Of a DNA stretch of 64,000 nt, positions 47,979 to 58,729 are shown piece by piece. Both the position numbers and the translations under genes were made by a program. The first letter of the stretch is position 1; each line of letters opens with the position of its first letter. The stretch covers positions 124,001 through 188,000 of the forward strand of contig NZ_BEWM01000003.1 of the NCBI RefSeq assembly GCF_002723935.1, read 5' to 3'. Source of the DNA: Gluconobacter cerinus. Its GTDB lineage: Bacteria; Pseudomonadota; Alphaproteobacteria; Acetobacterales; Acetobacteraceae. The notes beneath the pieces were generated by a model. The model was given only the letters and a program-made list of their open reading frames with translations, was not told where the DNA came from and searched no databases.

Positions 47979-48431
47979 TCACATGCCGTGCGCCATGGCT
48001 GCAATCAGAATGTTCACAAGACCAAGGCCAGCCATAAGAATCATACGGTTTCTGAGAGTGTCAAAAATAGCAGGCTGAGGGCGCATGGCCCGACGGGCTC
48101 GCAGGAATGGTCCGCGAACTGTCGTTATGAAAACCACCGCCATGGCAATCCCGATCAACTGCATCGCATTGATCGTCCAGTTTACGGCAGCAAAGCCGCC
48201 TTCATGGAAAACAAGCGCCCAGCCGCTCACCAGGGAAAAAGGCACAACCTGCCAGAGGCCTTTGAAAAAGCGTGTGTAGTTCTGCAAAAGAACCGAAGAG
48301 CGTGGTCCGGGGTCGAGGAGGCCGACTGTGGAGCGGACAACCAGCGCGGAGTAGATTGATCCGCCGATCCAGTATGTCATGCACAGAAGATGGATTGCGA
48401 GCACTAGGCTCCAGAGAAGTGAACCCGTCAT
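47979..48431 (-). CDS. CopD-like four-helix membrane protein
   Basis: A 150-residue membrane protein with four helices (about 5-25, 60-78, 85-105, 125-148). LVLAIHLLCMTYWIGGSIY resembles the CopD/DUF2269 group, where conserved His and Trp may bind copper or heme. Substrate not known. It precedes the helicase gene by about 90 bases. Confidence 0.65.
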   Translation of the reverse strand: MTGSLLWSLVLAIHLLCMTYWIGGSIYSALVVRSTVGLLDPGPRSSVLLQNYTRFFKGLWQVVPFSLVSGWALVFHEGGFAAVNWTINAMQLIGIAMAVVFITTVRGPFLRARRAMRPQPAIFDTLRNRMILMAGLGLVNILIAAMAHGM

Positions 48432-48589
48432 TGATCCTCGTCATGGTCAGGTGGGTGAAGGAAGAGCAGGGATATCCCTGATGTATCGGCTGGAGGTTAC
48501 CCGAGGGGAATGTCCAAAGGCCATAGGGAACGCGGATGTCGCCTGTGCTTTGTGTAAGCATGCCCGCTCATCAGGAGAAAAAAAGAGTT

Positions 48590-50059
48590 ATGCCTCCATA
48601 CCCTCTTGCGCTGCTAACACCCGAGGAAAGCGACATGATGGATCATGCTGCTTCGGCTGTCGTTCCTGTTGCGCAACTCATGGAAAATGCGGGATGGGCC
48701 GTTGCTCGAGCCATTCGCAAGCGGTTTCAGAAATGTCGCGTGGCCGTTGTTTGCGGCCCGGGTAACAACGGAGGAGACGGTTACGTCGTGGCCCGTCTTC
48801 TGGCGCGATGGGGATGGTCGGTCCGAGTGGTGGCGATGGGTGCTCCCAAAGAGGGTAGGCCGGCATTTGTCGCTGCGTCAGGATGGGGTGGTCCTGTGCT
48901 GCCATTCGAGAAAGCATCTCTGGAAGGAATTGACCTGCTGGTTGATGCTGTTTTTGGGTCCGGATTGAAGCGTCCAGTCAGTGACGACGTAGCTGAAATG
49001 CTCGCAGCTGTTCCTCGGCGTGTGGCGATCGATATGCCGAGTGGCGTATCCGGAGAGACTGGAGAAGTGCTCGGTCAGGCACAGGGTTGCGCGTTGACGG
49101 TCACGTTTGTGAGGCCACGGCCAGGTCATTTTCTGGAGCCTGGGCGAGGATTGTGCGGGGAGTTGGTCTGCGCCGATATCGCTATGCCTGAGCAGGCATG
49201 GAGTGGCCTGACGCCAAAAATAAGTTTCAATTGGCCGGGGCTTTGGGAGCTGCCGGTCTCCGGAGAGGGAGACTATAAATATCGACGCGGTGTTGTGAGT
49301 GTCTGTGGTGGTGCTGTTATGCCGGGCGCTACAAGGCTGGCAGCACGAGCCGCACGGCGGACAGGTGCCGGGCTTGTCCGCATCGCAGCCCGAAAAGCTG
49401 CCGAAGCCTATCGACTCGGCGACCCGGGACTAATCATTGATGACCAGCCTCTTGGCTCCCTGCTGGAAGATTTGCGACGGAAGGTTTGGATCTGCGGGCC
49501 CGGCCTGACCCCTGAAGAGGTTTCCGAAGTTCTCCCTGCGCTATTGGCCGCAAAAAAAACGGTTCTTGCGGATGCTGGTGCTTTGGCATGGGGAGCGGAA
49601 GACCTTTCTCGTCTGAAAGGCGTGGCGGCTGTCACGCCGCATATCGGCGAATTCAAAAAGCTGTTTGGCCCTGTGACGGGGAGTCGAACTGAAGCTGCCT
49701 TGAATGCTGCGCGTGAGTTGAATGCCGTGATGGTCATGAAGGGGGCAGATACGATCATAGCTGCGCCAGACGGACGCATTGCGATCAATGCGCACGCCAC
49801 ATCGGCGCTTGCTACGGCAGGATCGGGCGACACACTGACGGGGGTGATTGGGACTTTGATGGCTGCGGGAATGGAGACCTGGGAGGCGTGTTGCGCGGGT
49901 GTCTGGCTGCACGGTGAGGCGGGAATACAGGCAGCCCGTGATCACGGTGGGTGGCCCGTCGCAGAGGATCTGGATCTTCCCCTGGGAGAGGCGCGGAGCG
50001 TCGCGACAGAGCTTTCAAAGGCGGATTTAAGCAAAAACCCGGTGGCCGCCCTGTTGTGA
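48590..50059 (+). CDS. nnr: Bifunctional NAD(P)H-hydrate epimerase / dehydratase
   Basis: A 489-residue repair enzyme for hydrated NAD(P)H. The N-terminal epimerase has VVCGPGNNGGDGYVVARLL; the C-terminal ADP-dependent dehydratase has GAGLVRIA and ATAGSGDTLTGVIG. The ATG at 48590 is preferred over 48536, as the protein then begins MPPYPLALLTPEE as expected; AGGAG lies upstream. Confidence 0.92.
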   Translation: MPPYPLALLTPEESDMMDHAASAVVPVAQLMENAGWAVARAIRKRFQKCRVAVVCGPGNNGGDGYVVARLLARWGWSVRVVAMGAPKEGRPAFVAASGWGGPVLPFEKASLEGIDLLVDAVFGSGLKRPVSDDVAEMLAAVPRRVAIDMPSGVSGETGEVLGQAQGCALTVTFVRPRPGHFLEPGRGLCGELVCADIAMPEQAWSGLTPKISFNWPGLWELPVSGEGDYKYRRGVVSVCGGAVMPGATRLAARAARRTGAGLVRIAARKAAEAYRLGDPGLIIDDQPLGSLLEDLRRKVWICGPGLTPEEVSEVLPALLAAKKTVLADAGALAWGAEDLSRLKGVAAVTPHIGEFKKLFGPVTGSRTEAALNAARELNAVMVMKGADTIIAAPDGRIAINAHATSALATAGSGDTLTGVIGTLMAAGMETWEACCAGVWLHGEAGIQAARDHGGWPVAEDLDLPLGEARSVATELSKADLSKNPVAALL

Positions 50060-50082
50060 AGTAGCGTTTCATGCGCTAAAGG
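50054..50082 (+). promoter_or_regulatory. Candidate promoter of tRNA-Leu
   Basis: TTGTGA (50054-50059, overlapping the nnr stop), 17-base spacer, TAAAGG (50077-50082), about 46 bases before the tRNA. A small hairpin GGTTCG / CGAACC lies between. Confidence 0.5.
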
Positions 50083-50128
50083 CCGCGCTTCCAAGGTTCG
50101 GTAACACGAACCCCGGAGACGGGGCTGA

Positions 50129-50213
<85 letters not shown>

Positions 50214-50269
50214 ACCCGGTTTCCTGAGAAGAGATTTTAACATACCCGACCGAGAGGATCGCCTGGCTC

Positions 50270-51601
50270 ATGCAGGTTACGCCCACGCTCAACGAAGGAC
50301 TTAAGCGCGCCTTCACTGTCGTTGTCCCGTCTGCCGACCTGCAGGCTCGTCGCGCAGCCCGACTCGCAGAAGTTGCGCGCACGATCAAGCTTCCGGGTTT
50401 CCGTCCGGGCAAGGTGCCGGCATCTCTCGTCAAGCAGCGTCATGGCGCAGCCGTGAATGCGGAACTGATGGAAGAAGTTGTTAACGACACGGTTGGCAAG
50501 CTTCTTCAGGAACAGGACGTCCGTCCGGCTATGCAGCCGAAGGTAGAGCTGGTTTCTGCTCCGGACTCTGATGGCGATCTGGAATTCAAGATCGAAGTCG
50601 AAGTTCTGCCGGAAATTGCAGTTCCTGACCTGTCTGGTCTGAAGCTGACACGTCTGACCTCCAAGGTTGACGAAGAAGTCGTGAACAAGGCTCTGGCTGA
50701 CCTCGCCCGTCGCAGCCGCAAGTTTGACGCCATCGAAGAAGATCGCGCTGCCGTAAAGGGTGACGTGGTCTGCGTTGACTTCGTTGGCAAGCATGATGGC
50801 ACGCCGTTTGACGGTGGCACGGCTGAAGACGTGAACGTCGAAATCGGTGGTGAAGGCTTCATCCCGGGTTTTGCCGAGCAGATGGAAGGCATGAAGGCCG
50901 GGGAAGAGCGCGTTATCAACGTGACGTTCCCGGAAGACTATCAGGCTGAAGAACTGGCCGGTAAGGCTGTGACCTTCGACATTAAGGCGAAGTCCCTGAA
51001 GAAGCCTGTTGATCCGGAAATCAACGATGATCTGGCCAAGGATATTGGTCTTGAGAGCATCGAGCAGATCCGCTCCCTGATCACGGAACAGGCTGAAGGC
51101 GAGTACAAGCAGCTTTCCCGTCTGCGCATCAAGCGCGAGCTTCTGGACGCCCTGTCCGAGAAGACCGACTTTGAAGCCCCGCAGAGCATGGTTGACGCCG
51201 AGTTCGGCCAGATCTGGACCCGCGTCGAGCAGGATCGCGAAGCTGGTCGCATGGACGAGGAAGATGCAGGCAAGGACGAAGAGACCCTGCGTGCAGATTA
51301 CCGTCGTATTGCAGAGCGTCGCGTAAAGCTGGGTCTGCTTCTGGCTGAAATCGGTCGCAAGCAGGAAATCCAGGTTTCCCGCGAGGAACTGCTGGGTGCG
51401 ATGCAGCAGGAAGCTCAGCGTTACCCGGGTCAGGAAAAGATGGTTTTCGAGTTCTTCTCCAAGAACCCGCAGGCTGTTGAAGGGCTCCGTGGCCCGATCC
51501 TGGAAAACAAGGTTGTCGACTATCTGATCGAGCTGGCTGATGTCACCGAAAAGGAAGTCACACCTGAAGAACTCGCAGAAATCCCGCCTGCCGAGCTCTG
51601 A
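50270..51601 (+). CDS. tig: Trigger factor
   Basis: A 443-residue ribosome-bound chaperone. The ribosome-binding loop GFRPGKVP is in the N-terminal domain, the FKBP-type isomerase domain spans about 160-245 (VDFVGKHDGTPFDGG), and the C-terminal helical cradle follows. Only 56 bases after tRNA-Leu; a strong terminator separates it from clpP. Confidence 0.95.
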   Translation: MQVTPTLNEGLKRAFTVVVPSADLQARRAARLAEVARTIKLPGFRPGKVPASLVKQRHGAAVNAELMEEVVNDTVGKLLQEQDVRPAMQPKVELVSAPDSDGDLEFKIEVEVLPEIAVPDLSGLKLTRLTSKVDEEVVNKALADLARRSRKFDAIEEDRAAVKGDVVCVDFVGKHDGTPFDGGTAEDVNVEIGGEGFIPGFAEQMEGMKAGEERVINVTFPEDYQAEELAGKAVTFDIKAKSLKKPVDPEINDDLAKDIGLESIEQIRSLITEQAEGEYKQLSRLRIKRELLDALSEKTDFEAPQSMVDAEFGQIWTRVEQDREAGRMDEEDAGKDEETLRADYRRIAERRVKLGLLLAEIGRKQEIQVSREELLGAMQQEAQRYPGQEKMVFEFFSKNPQAVEGLRGPILENKVVDYLIELADVTEKEVTPEELAEIPPAEL

Positions 51602-51620
51602 GAGTACTGACGTAAGAAGG

Positions 51621-51647
51621 ACGGGCACTCTCAGGAGTGCCCGTTTT
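51621..51647 (+). terminator. Rho-independent terminator of tig
   Basis: ACGGGCACTC / GAGTGCCCGT, ten perfect pairs, loop TCAG, then TTT. Confidence 0.85.
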
Positions 51648-51659
51648 GCTGTCTGCTCC

Positions 51660-51690
51660 CTTTGACGGAACGCTCTCTCGGGTCCATGTT
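51660..51690 (+). promoter_or_regulatory. Candidate clpP promoter, possibly heat-shock type
   Basis: TTGACG (51662-51667), 17 bases, CATGTT (51685-51690). The downstream element in its CCATGTT context resembles RpoH (sigma32) sites of alphaproteobacteria, which often drive clpP. Confidence 0.35.
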
Positions 51691-51732
51691 AGAGAGAACA
51701 GACAGCCCATCGGGCATTGAGGAACAGACAGT

Positions 51733-52377
51733 ATGACCATTGGGGACCGCGATCCCGTCGAGGTGTTCAACAACTCTCTGGTGCCGATGGTGGTCGAACA
51801 GACTGCCCGCGGAGAGCGAGCTTTCGACATTTTTTCACGCCTCCTTCAGGAGCGTATCATCTTCCTGACCGGCCCGGTTTACGATCAGGTTTCATCCTTG
51901 ATCAGCGCTCAGCTTCTGTATCTTGAGAGCGTTAATCCGACCAAGGAAATTTCGTTCTACATCAACAGCCCTGGCGGTGTCGTTTCCGCTGGTCTCGCGA
52001 TTTATGACACGATGCAGTACATTCGTTGCCCGGTTAGCACTGTCTGCATTGGTCAGGCTGCGTCCATGGGGTCGCTGCTACTGGCGGGTGGTGAGAAGGG
52101 GCATCGTTACTGCCTGCCGAATGCGCGCGTAATGGTGCATCAGCCATCTGGTGGAGCGCAGGGTCAGGCGTCCGATATTGAGATTCAGGCTCGTGAGATC
52201 CTGTTGATCCGTCAGCGCCTGAACGAAATCTATCGTGAGCATACTGGGCAGACGCTTGAAGAGATCGAGCGCAAGCTCGAGCGTGACAGCTATCTGTCTG
52301 CTGAAGAAGCGAAAGAATTCGGTCTGATTGACGCTGTTGTGCGACGTCACCCCAACGTGGCAGCCAGTCAGGATTGA
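51733..52377 (+). CDS. clpP: ATP-dependent Clp protease proteolytic subunit
   Basis: A 214-residue serine protease forming the ClpP barrel. The triad Ser111 (AASMGSL), His136 (VHQPSGG) and Asp185 ([11 protein letters not shown]) is intact. Works with ClpX, encoded next. Confidence 0.97.
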   Translation: MTIGDRDPVEVFNNSLVPMVVEQTARGERAFDIFSRLLQERIIFLTGPVYDQVSSLISAQLLYLESVNPTKEISFYINSPGGVVSAGLAIYDTMQYIRCPVSTVCIGQAASMGSLLLAGGEKGHRYCLPNARVMVHQPSGGAQGQASDIEIQAREILLIRQRLNEIYREHTGQTLEEIERKLERDSYLSAEEAKEFGLIDAVVRRHPNVAASQD

Positions 52378-52422
52378 GTTTGTTTGAAGTGACAGGGGAG
52401 CAGGTTGCTCCCCTTGGAAAGA

Positions 52423-52452
52423 AAAAGCGGCATACCGATATGCCGCTTTTCA
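52423..52452 (+). terminator. Terminator hairpin between clpP and clpX
   Basis: AAAAGCGGCATA / TATGCCGCTTTT, twelve pairs, loop CCGA. A second hairpin (AGGGGAGC / GCTCCCCT) precedes it. Confidence 0.75.
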
Positions 52453-52576
52453 TGTCTTGGAGCCCAGGGCTTCGGGGTTGCCGAAGGCTGAGACCTCGGC
52501 CTAGAGTTTTAAGTGCTTCCGCATGTCTGCTGCCGAAAAGTGGTCGGTGCGTGCGTGAGGGGAAAGAGGAACAGCG

Positions 52577-53842
52577 ATGAGCAACAAATCCGGCGATTCC
52601 AAAAACACCCTGTATTGCTCGTTCTGTGGGAAATCCCAGCACGAAGTGCGCAAGCTGATCGCTGGCCCGACAGTTTTCATCTGTGATGAATGCGTTGAGT
52701 TGTGCATGGACATCATTCGCGAGGAGCATAAGACGCATCTCGTGAAGTCCCGAGACGGTGTTCCGACGCCAAAAGAAATCTGCAAGGTTCTGGACGATTA
52801 CGTCATTGGTCAGTTCGAGGCCAAGCGCGCGCTTTCTGTGGCCGTTCATAACCACTATAAGCGTCTGGCCCATGCTCAGAAGAGCAATGACATCGAGATC
52901 GCGAAGTCCAACATCCTTCTGATTGGCCCGACCGGAACAGGCAAGACGCTGCTGGCTCAGACGCTGGCTCGTATTCTTGATGTACCGTTTACTATGGCTG
53001 ATGCCACGACGCTGACCGAAGCCGGTTATGTGGGCGAGGACGTTGAAAACATCATCCTGAAGCTTCTTCAGGCATCAGACTATAACGTTGAGCGTGCGCA
53101 GCGTGGCATCGTCTACATCGATGAAATCGATAAGATTTCTCGCAAGTCCGATAACCCCTCCATCACGCGTGACGTGTCGGGCGAAGGTGTACAGCAGGCG
53201 CTGCTCAAGCTGATGGAAGGGACAGTTGCGTCCGTTCCACCGCAGGGTGGCCGAAAGCATCCCCAGCAGGAGTTCCTGCAGGTGGATACGACGAACATGC
53301 TGTTCATCTGCGGTGGTGCATTCGCGGGCCTGGACAAAATCATTGCCGCTCGCGGCAAGGGCTCGGGCATTGGCTTCGGAGCGGATGTGCGTTCTGATGA
53401 CGAGCGGCGTCTTGGAGCAATTCTTCAGACCGTCGAACCTGAGGATCTTCTCAAGTTTGGTTTGATTCCAGAGTTCATCGGTCGTCTGCCTGTTATCGCG
53501 GCTCTGAACGATCTGGATGAAGCCGCTCTGATCCAGATTTTGAGCAAGCCCAAAAATGCGCTGACCAAGCAGTATGCGCGTCTTTTTGAGATGGAAGGCG
53601 TCAAGCTGACATTTACGGAAGATGCACTTTCCGCCATTGCCAAGCGTGCTATCGAACGTAAGACAGGCGCACGTGGTCTTAGATCGATCATGGAGAATAT
53701 TCTCCTTGGAACGATGTTCGATCTTCCCGGGCTGGACAGCGTTGAGGAAGTCGTCATCAATCGTGAAGTGGCGGAAAGCAAAGCCAACCCTGTTTATGTG
53801 TACGGGAAAGGCAAAAGCGAGCCGGCTGAGCAATCTGCCTGA
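52577..53842 (+). CDS. clpX: Clp protease ATP-binding subunit ClpX
   Basis: A 421-residue AAA+ unfoldase. N-terminal zinc domain with four Cys (CSFC, CDEC), Walker A GPTGTGKT, pore loop GYVGEDV, Walker [10 protein letters not shown], and sensor region. It feeds tagged proteins to ClpP. Confidence 0.97.
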   Translation: MSNKSGDSKNTLYCSFCGKSQHEVRKLIAGPTVFICDECVELCMDIIREEHKTHLVKSRDGVPTPKEICKVLDDYVIGQFEAKRALSVAVHNHYKRLAHAQKSNDIEIAKSNILLIGPTGTGKTLLAQTLARILDVPFTMADATTLTEAGYVGEDVENIILKLLQASDYNVERAQRGIVYIDEIDKISRKSDNPSITRDVSGEGVQQALLKLMEGTVASVPPQGGRKHPQQEFLQVDTTNMLFICGGAFAGLDKIIAARGKGSGIGFGADVRSDDERRLGAILQTVEPEDLLKFGLIPEFIGRLPVIAALNDLDEAALIQILSKPKNALTKQYARLFEMEGVKLTFTEDALSAIAKRAIERKTGARGLRSIMENILLGTMFDLPGLDSVEEVVINREVAESKANPVYVYGKGKSEPAEQSA

Positions 53843-53852
53843 GGATGTTGAA

Positions 53853-53878
53853 GGGGCCGTCTTGTCAGGCGGCCTTTT
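53853..53878 (+). terminator. Terminator of clpX
   Basis: GGCCG (53855-53859) / CGGCC (53870-53874) stem followed by TTTT, eleven bases after the stop. Confidence 0.7.
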
Positions 53879-54000
53879 CGTTCCGACATTCTGGATAGAT
53901 GCTGTCTGAATTCGTGCCTTTTCTGCATGAAGAGACATCACGGTGTTCGCGCTGCCAGGCAGGCGGAGGCCGTGGGATCGTCCCTATGGAGATCAAGTGA

Positions 54001-56547
54001 ATGACTGACGATACCAAGCCTAAGACGCGCCGTCGCACAAAGAAGGTGGATGACGCCGCAGTTGTGGAAAAGAAGCCTGCCCGCAAGCCGCGTGCCAAAG
54101 CCGCGGCTGCCTCTCCTGTGGAGGCTGTGACTGAGGTAGCCCCGGCTCCTCGCCAGGATGTCATGGCTGTTCTGCCGCTGCGAAACATTGTTGTGTTTCC
54201 GCACATGATTGTTCCGCTTTTTGTCGGGCGGGAAAAGTCAGTTAAGGCGCTGGAAACTGTCACACGCGATAGCAAGCAAATCCTGCTTGTTGCGCAGAAA
54301 GATGTTTCGCAGGATGATCCTTCTGCTGACGACATTTACCGTTACGGCACGGTTTCCACCATCCTTCAGCTGCTGAAACTGCCAGACGGTACCGTTAAGG
54401 TTCTGGTCGAAGGAACCCGTCGTGTTCAGATCACGCGTCTGTTCGATGTGGATGGTCACTTCGAAGCTGAAGTGAAAGAAATTGCGGAGGAGCCTTTGTC
54501 GGCTACTCCGGGCAGTGATCTGGAAGCTCTGGGTCGCTCAACGGTTTCCCAGTTCGAGCAGTATATCAAGCTCAACAAGAAGATCCCGCCTGAAGTCATG
54601 GTCTCGATCAACCAGATCGAGGATCTGTCAAAGCTGGCAGACACAATTGCCAGCCATCTGAATCTCAAGATTTCCGAAAAGCAGGAAATTCTCGAGATGG
54701 CCTCTGCTGAGCAGCGTTTAGAGCAGGTCTTTGCTCATATTGAGACAGAGATTGGCGTTCTGCAGGTTGAGAAGCGTATCCGGAACCGCGTGAAGCGGCA
54801 GATGGAGAAGACACAGCGCGAATATTATCTCAACGAGCAGCTCAAGGCGATTCAGAAGGAGCTTGGGGAAGGCGAGGATGGCAAGGACGAACTTGCTGAG
54901 CTTGAAGAGAAGATCAACAAGACGCGCCTGAGCCGTGAAGCCAAGGAAAAGGCCCATGCCGAGCTGAAAAAGCTGCGTGGCATGAGCCCGATGTCTGCGG
55001 AAAGCACAGTCGTCCGGAATTATCTGGACTGGCTGCTGGGTATTCCGTGGAAAAAGCGTTCCAAGATCACCAAGGAGTTCACGCACGCTGAAGGTGTGCT
55101 TGAAGCCGAACATTACGGTCTGGAGAAGGTCAAGGAGCGTATCCTTGAGTACCTTGCAGTGCAGACGCGTTCCCAGAAGATCAAGGGACCGATCCTCTGT
55201 CTCGTAGGGCCGCCGGGTGTTGGTAAAACGTCTCTGGCACGGTCAATCGCCAAGGCAACAGGACGTCAGTACGTTCGGATGTCCCTAGGTGGTGTGCGCG
55301 ACGAATCGGAAATCCGCGGTCATCGCCGGACGTATATCGGGTCCATGCCTGGAAAAATTATCCAAGGCATGAAGAAAGCGAAAACGTCTAATCCGCTATT
55401 CCTGCTGGATGAGATTGACAAACTGGGCGCGGATTGGAGAGGCGATCCTTCGTCTGCACTTCTGGAGGTTCTGGATCCGGAGCAGAACTCAACGTTTGCC
55501 GATCACTATCTGGAAGTCGATTATGATCTTTCGGATGTCATGTTCGTGACGACGGCTAACAGCCTGAACATGCCGCAGCCACTGCTGGATCGTATGGAGA
55601 TCATCAATCTCTCCGGCTACACGGAAGATGAGAAGGTCCAGATTGCGCGTCGTCATCTGCTGTCAAAGCAGGCTGAAGCCCACAATCTCAAGCCGGATGA
55701 ATGGTCTGTCTCCGATGAGACGCTGATGGAGTTGATTCGCTCCTACACGCGTGAGGCTGGCGTCAGAAATCTCGAGCGTGAGATTGCCCGATTGGCTCGT
55801 AAGGCCGTGAAGGAAATCATCACGACGGGTGTGACGCATGTTGAGATCACGCCGGACAACCTGGAAAAATACGCAGGTGTCCGCCGCTTCCGTCATGGTG
55901 AGACCGAGACGGAAGATATGGTCGGTGTCGTGACCGGACTTGCCTGGACTCAGGTCGGCGGTGAGATCTTGACGATTGAGAGCGTCATGGTGCCTGGGAA
56001 GGGGCAGGTGAAGCAGACTGGCAAGCTGGGGGAAGTGATGCAGGAGAGCATCTCGGCCGCCCTGTCTTATGTCCGATCACGAGCTCAGGACTTCGGCATC
56101 CGGCCACCTCTCTTCGAGAAGCGCGACATCCATGTGCATCTTCCAGAAGGGGCTACGCCAAAGGACGGTCCGTCCGCAGGTATCGCGCTTGCTACGTCTC
56201 TTGTCAGTATTCTGACGCAGATTCCCATCCGTAGAGATGTGGCGATGACGGGCGAAATTACGCTGCGTGGTCGTGTGCTGGAAATTGGTGGTTTGAAAGA
56301 GAAGCTGCTTGCAGCGCTTCGGGCAGGGATCAAAACTGTTCTTATCCCGAAGGATAATGAAAAGGATCTTGTCGAGGTTCCTGAGAATGTCCGGCATGCT
56401 CTCAAGATTATTCCAGTCAGTCACGTCGACGACGTTCTGAAAATTGCTCTCACGCGTATGCCTGAGGCGATCGAATGGGATGAAAACGTCGATCCTGTAG
56501 GCGGAATTTCGGCTGAGAAAGTGGCTCCAAGGGCACTTCCGCACTAA
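54001..56547 (+). CDS. lon: Lon protease (LonA) with basic N-terminal extension
   Basis: An 848-residue AAA+ protease removing damaged proteins. The LON N-domain begins at about residue 53 ([16 protein letters not shown]). Walker A is GPPGVGKTS and the dyad is Ser725 (KDGPSAGIA) and Lys768 (GGLKEKLL). The first ~52 residues are an added Lys/Arg/Ala/Pro-rich tail ([16 protein letters not shown]) absent from typical Lon. The ATG at 54001 follows TATGGAG. Confidence 0.95.
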   Translation: MTDDTKPKTRRRTKKVDDAAVVEKKPARKPRAKAAAASPVEAVTEVAPAPRQDVMAVLPLRNIVVFPHMIVPLFVGREKSVKALETVTRDSKQILLVAQKDVSQDDPSADDIYRYGTVSTILQLLKLPDGTVKVLVEGTRRVQITRLFDVDGHFEAEVKEIAEEPLSATPGSDLEALGRSTVSQFEQYIKLNKKIPPEVMVSINQIEDLSKLADTIASHLNLKISEKQEILEMASAEQRLEQVFAHIETEIGVLQVEKRIRNRVKRQMEKTQREYYLNEQLKAIQKELGEGEDGKDELAELEEKINKTRLSREAKEKAHAELKKLRGMSPMSAESTVVRNYLDWLLGIPWKKRSKITKEFTHAEGVLEAEHYGLEKVKERILEYLAVQTRSQKIKGPILCLVGPPGVGKTSLARSIAKATGRQYVRMSLGGVRDESEIRGHRRTYIGSMPGKIIQGMKKAKTSNPLFLLDEIDKLGADWRGDPSSALLEVLDPEQNSTFADHYLEVDYDLSDVMFVTTANSLNMPQPLLDRMEIINLSGYTEDEKVQIARRHLLSKQAEAHNLKPDEWSVSDETLMELIRSYTREAGVRNLEREIARLARKAVKEIITTGVTHVEITPDNLEKYAGVRRFRHGETETEDMVGVVTGLAWTQVGGEILTIESVMVPGKGQVKQTGKLGEVMQESISAALSYVRSRAQDFGIRPPLFEKRDIHVHLPEGATPKDGPSAGIALATSLVSILTQIPIRRDVAMTGEITLRGRVLEIGGLKEKLLAALRAGIKTVLIPKDNEKDLVEVPENVRHALKIIPVSHVDDVLKIALTRMPEAIEWDENVDPVGGISAEKVAPRALPH

Positions 56548-56575
56548 CGGTTGGGTTCTTATACGATTCTAACAG

Positions 56576-56604
56576 TTGACGCGGCCAAAAAGCGCTTCAT
56601 AGTG
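56576..56604 (+). promoter_or_regulatory. Candidate promoter of hup
   Basis: TTGACG (56576-56581), 17-base spacer, ATAGTG (56599-56604), 83 bases before the hup start. A good match to alphaproteobacterial housekeeping promoters. Confidence 0.55.
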
Positions 56605-56686
56605 CGGCCGCAGATCGAACAAGCGCCTGAGCCGCAAGACTCTTCGGAGGTTGGCTCAGGTGCTCTTAACACCAGAAAGGCACATC

Positions 56687-56974
56687 ATGGAGAAGCCCCT
56701 CAACAAGCAGGAACTGATCGCCGCCGTTGCTGACGCCGCCGATCTTCCGAAGGCCAAGGCCAGCGAAGTTGTCGATGCGGTGTTCAGCACGATCGAGAAG
56801 ACGCTTGCCAAGAAGCAGGAAGTTCGTCTGGTTGGTTTCGGTAGCTTCGTGACCGCTACGCGTAAGGCCGCCAAGGGCCGTAACCCGCGTACGGGCGAAG
56901 AGATCGACATTCCGGCATCCACCTCTGTCCGTTTCAAGCCGGGCAAAGGTCTTAAGGACGCCGTAAGCGAATAA
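56687..56974 (+). CDS. hup: DNA-binding protein HU
   Basis: A 95-residue nucleoid protein. NKQELIAAVADAADLPKAKA, VGFGSFVTATRKAAKGRNPR and SVRFKPGKGLKDAV are classic HU. The ATG at 56687 follows AGAAAGG. Located after lon, as in many proteobacteria. Confidence 0.95.
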   Translation: MEKPLNKQELIAAVADAADLPKAKASEVVDAVFSTIEKTLAKKQEVRLVGFGSFVTATRKAAKGRNPRTGEEIDIPASTSVRFKPGKGLKDAVSE

Positions 56975-56986
56975 TTTCGCTTTTTT

Positions 56987-57018
56987 GGTTCTGAGTGCCT
57001 TTACGGGTGCTCAGAACC
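56987..57018. terminator. Hairpin between hup and tRNA-Val
   Basis: GGTTCTGAG / CTCAGAACC, nine perfect pairs. The T-run precedes rather than follows, so it is a weak terminator candidate for hup. Confidence 0.4.
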
Positions 57019-57044
57019 GTGTATATAGGCCACGTGTTTTCAGA

Positions 57045-57119
57045 GGGCGATTAGCTCAGCGGTAGAGCGTCTCGTTTACACCGAGAGGGTCGGCAGTTCA
57101 ATCCTGTCATCGCCCACCA
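57045..57119 (+). tRNA. tRNA-Val (anticodon TAC)
   Basis: 75 bases; acceptor GGGCGAT / ATCGCCC, anticodon loop TTTACAC (anticodon TAC, reading GUA), T loop TTCAATC, encoded CCA. birA starts 21 bases later. Confidence 0.94.
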
Positions 57120-57140
57120 CATGAAGACTGTTTTTTGACT

Positions 57141-57863
57141 ATGGCCTGGCGTTTCGAAGTTTATGAGACGTTGGGATCGACTTCCGATCTCTGTAAAGAG
57201 AAAGCCGAGGCTGGAGCCCCCGAGAGGCTCGCCGTTCAGGCACTTTTCCAAACATCAGGGCGTGGAACCCGGGGTCGCAGTTGGGTAGATCCCGGCGGTA
57301 ATCTGGCAATTTCTCTGTTGTTCAAACCGCAAAATCCTGAAATTTTTTTGACTGCGTGCCCGTTTCTGACCGCTTTGGCGCTTTACGAAACAGCGCAGAG
57401 TTTCTGCCCCTCAAAAGCAGAATTTTTGCTGAAATGGCCGAATGATTTACTCCTGAATGAACGCAAAATGGCGGGAGTTCTGATTGAGGCGGGTGGTATT
57501 GCGTCTAACAGGTGGGTTGTTGTCGGTATTGGTGCAAACCTGGCGCAGGCGCCTGACGTCCCTGGCCGTCAGTTGGCAGCCCTTTCCGAGGTCGCTCCTG
57601 CAGTCGATCCCATCAAGTTTGGCGAGGCACTGACGGCGGAAATGGACCGTTGGATTGCTTCGTGGAATGATCATGGTTTCGAAGTCATTCGTCGAGCATG
57701 GCTCGAAAGAGCGCATCCGGTTGGACGTCATCTTGCGGTTCAGCGTGGTGAAACTTATATAACAGGTTCATTTTCAGGGTTGGATGAACAGGGGCGACTG
57801 CTTCTCGCTCTCCCGGGTGGTGAAACCATACCGGTCGTAACAGGTGATATCCTGCTGGGTTAA
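57141..57863 (+). CDS. birA: Biotin-[acetyl-CoA-carboxylase] ligase
   Basis: A 240-residue enzyme attaching biotin to carboxylases. [20 protein letters not shown] binds biotinyl-AMP and [19 protein letters not shown] is the active-site strand. There is no N-terminal HTH, so it is not a repressor. Heads a birA-coaX-rnj cluster. Confidence 0.93.
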   Translation: MAWRFEVYETLGSTSDLCKEKAEAGAPERLAVQALFQTSGRGTRGRSWVDPGGNLAISLLFKPQNPEIFLTACPFLTALALYETAQSFCPSKAEFLLKWPNDLLLNERKMAGVLIEAGGIASNRWVVVGIGANLAQAPDVPGRQLAALSEVAPAVDPIKFGEALTAEMDRWIASWNDHGFEVIRRAWLERAHPVGRHLAVQRGETYITGSFSGLDEQGRLLLALPGGETIPVVTGDILLG

Positions 57864-57880
57864 AGGGACCGGATCGGAAC

Positions 57881-58678
57881 GTGCTTCTCGTCATTGATGC
57901 TGGCAACACCAACGTTGTGTTTGCCGTCCACGACGGTCAGTCGTGGATCGGTCAGTGGCGCATGTCCACCAGCGACTCCCGTACAGCAGATGAATATGCC
58001 GTTTGGTTACTGGGCCTTTTCGATCGTATCGGGCTGACGCCTGCGTCTGTCACGCGCGCGATTATCGGAACTGTTGTTCCCGCAGCATTATATGATTTGC
58101 GGCGTTTCTGTCGCCAGTGGCTGGATGTGGAGCCACTTGTGGCCAATGCGGGCCTAGATTGGGGCATTGAAGCGCTAGTCGATAATCCGGCAGAACTTGG
58201 TGCGGATCGTCGATTGAACGGTCTGGCAGCCCAGCACTTTTATGGTGGCCCGCTCATTGTTGTTGATTTTGGCACGGCAACAACGTTTGATGTCGTGAAT
58301 GAATACGGTCAATACTGTGGTGGAGCGATTGCTCCGGGCGTCAATCTGTCCATTGATGCCTTGCACAGAGCGGCCGCTCGATTGCCACGGATGAGCATCG
58401 GGCGCCCTCTGAACGCAATTGGCCGAAGCACAAGCGTTGCCATGCGTTCCGGACTCTTCTGGGGCTATGTTGGCCTGGTTGAAGGGATCGTAGGAAGAAT
58501 TTCCGAAGAAATGGGCGGACGCCCCAAGATTGTTGCAACAGGCGGTCTTGCGCCTCTGTTTTCAGAGGGCACCAATTTGTTTGACGTGATGGCCCCGGAT
58601 CTGACTCTGGATGGCCTCCGTCTTCTGGCGGACCGCAATGCGCTCCTGCCGATCTTAAATTCCCCCGAAGGCATGTAG
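57881..58678 (+). CDS. coaX: Type III pantothenate kinase
   Basis: A 265-residue ASKHA-fold kinase, first step of CoA synthesis. Phosphate loop [16 protein letters not shown], catalytic GADRRLNG and [11 protein letters not shown] are intact. Start is a GTG 17 bases after birA. Confidence 0.94.
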   Translation: MLLVIDAGNTNVVFAVHDGQSWIGQWRMSTSDSRTADEYAVWLLGLFDRIGLTPASVTRAIIGTVVPAALYDLRRFCRQWLDVEPLVANAGLDWGIEALVDNPAELGADRRLNGLAAQHFYGGPLIVVDFGTATTFDVVNEYGQYCGGAIAPGVNLSIDALHRAAARLPRMSIGRPLNAIGRSTSVAMRSGLFWGYVGLVEGIVGRISEEMGGRPKIVATGGLAPLFSEGTNLFDVMAPDLTLDGLRLLADRNALLPILNSPEGM

Positions 58679-58729
58679 GCTTTCGGCAATGAATATCGCT
58701 CATGATGGTAACACACGTAAGGAATAACT

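Noticed and set aside
46999-48078. A 359-codon plus-strand frame opposite the helicase tail
   Set aside because: Low-complexity shadow of the repetitive AT-hook tail, without family likeness.
50237-51628. A 463-codon minus-strand frame opposite tig
   Set aside because: Same effect of biased codons in a highly expressed gene; trigger factor motifs are on the plus strand.
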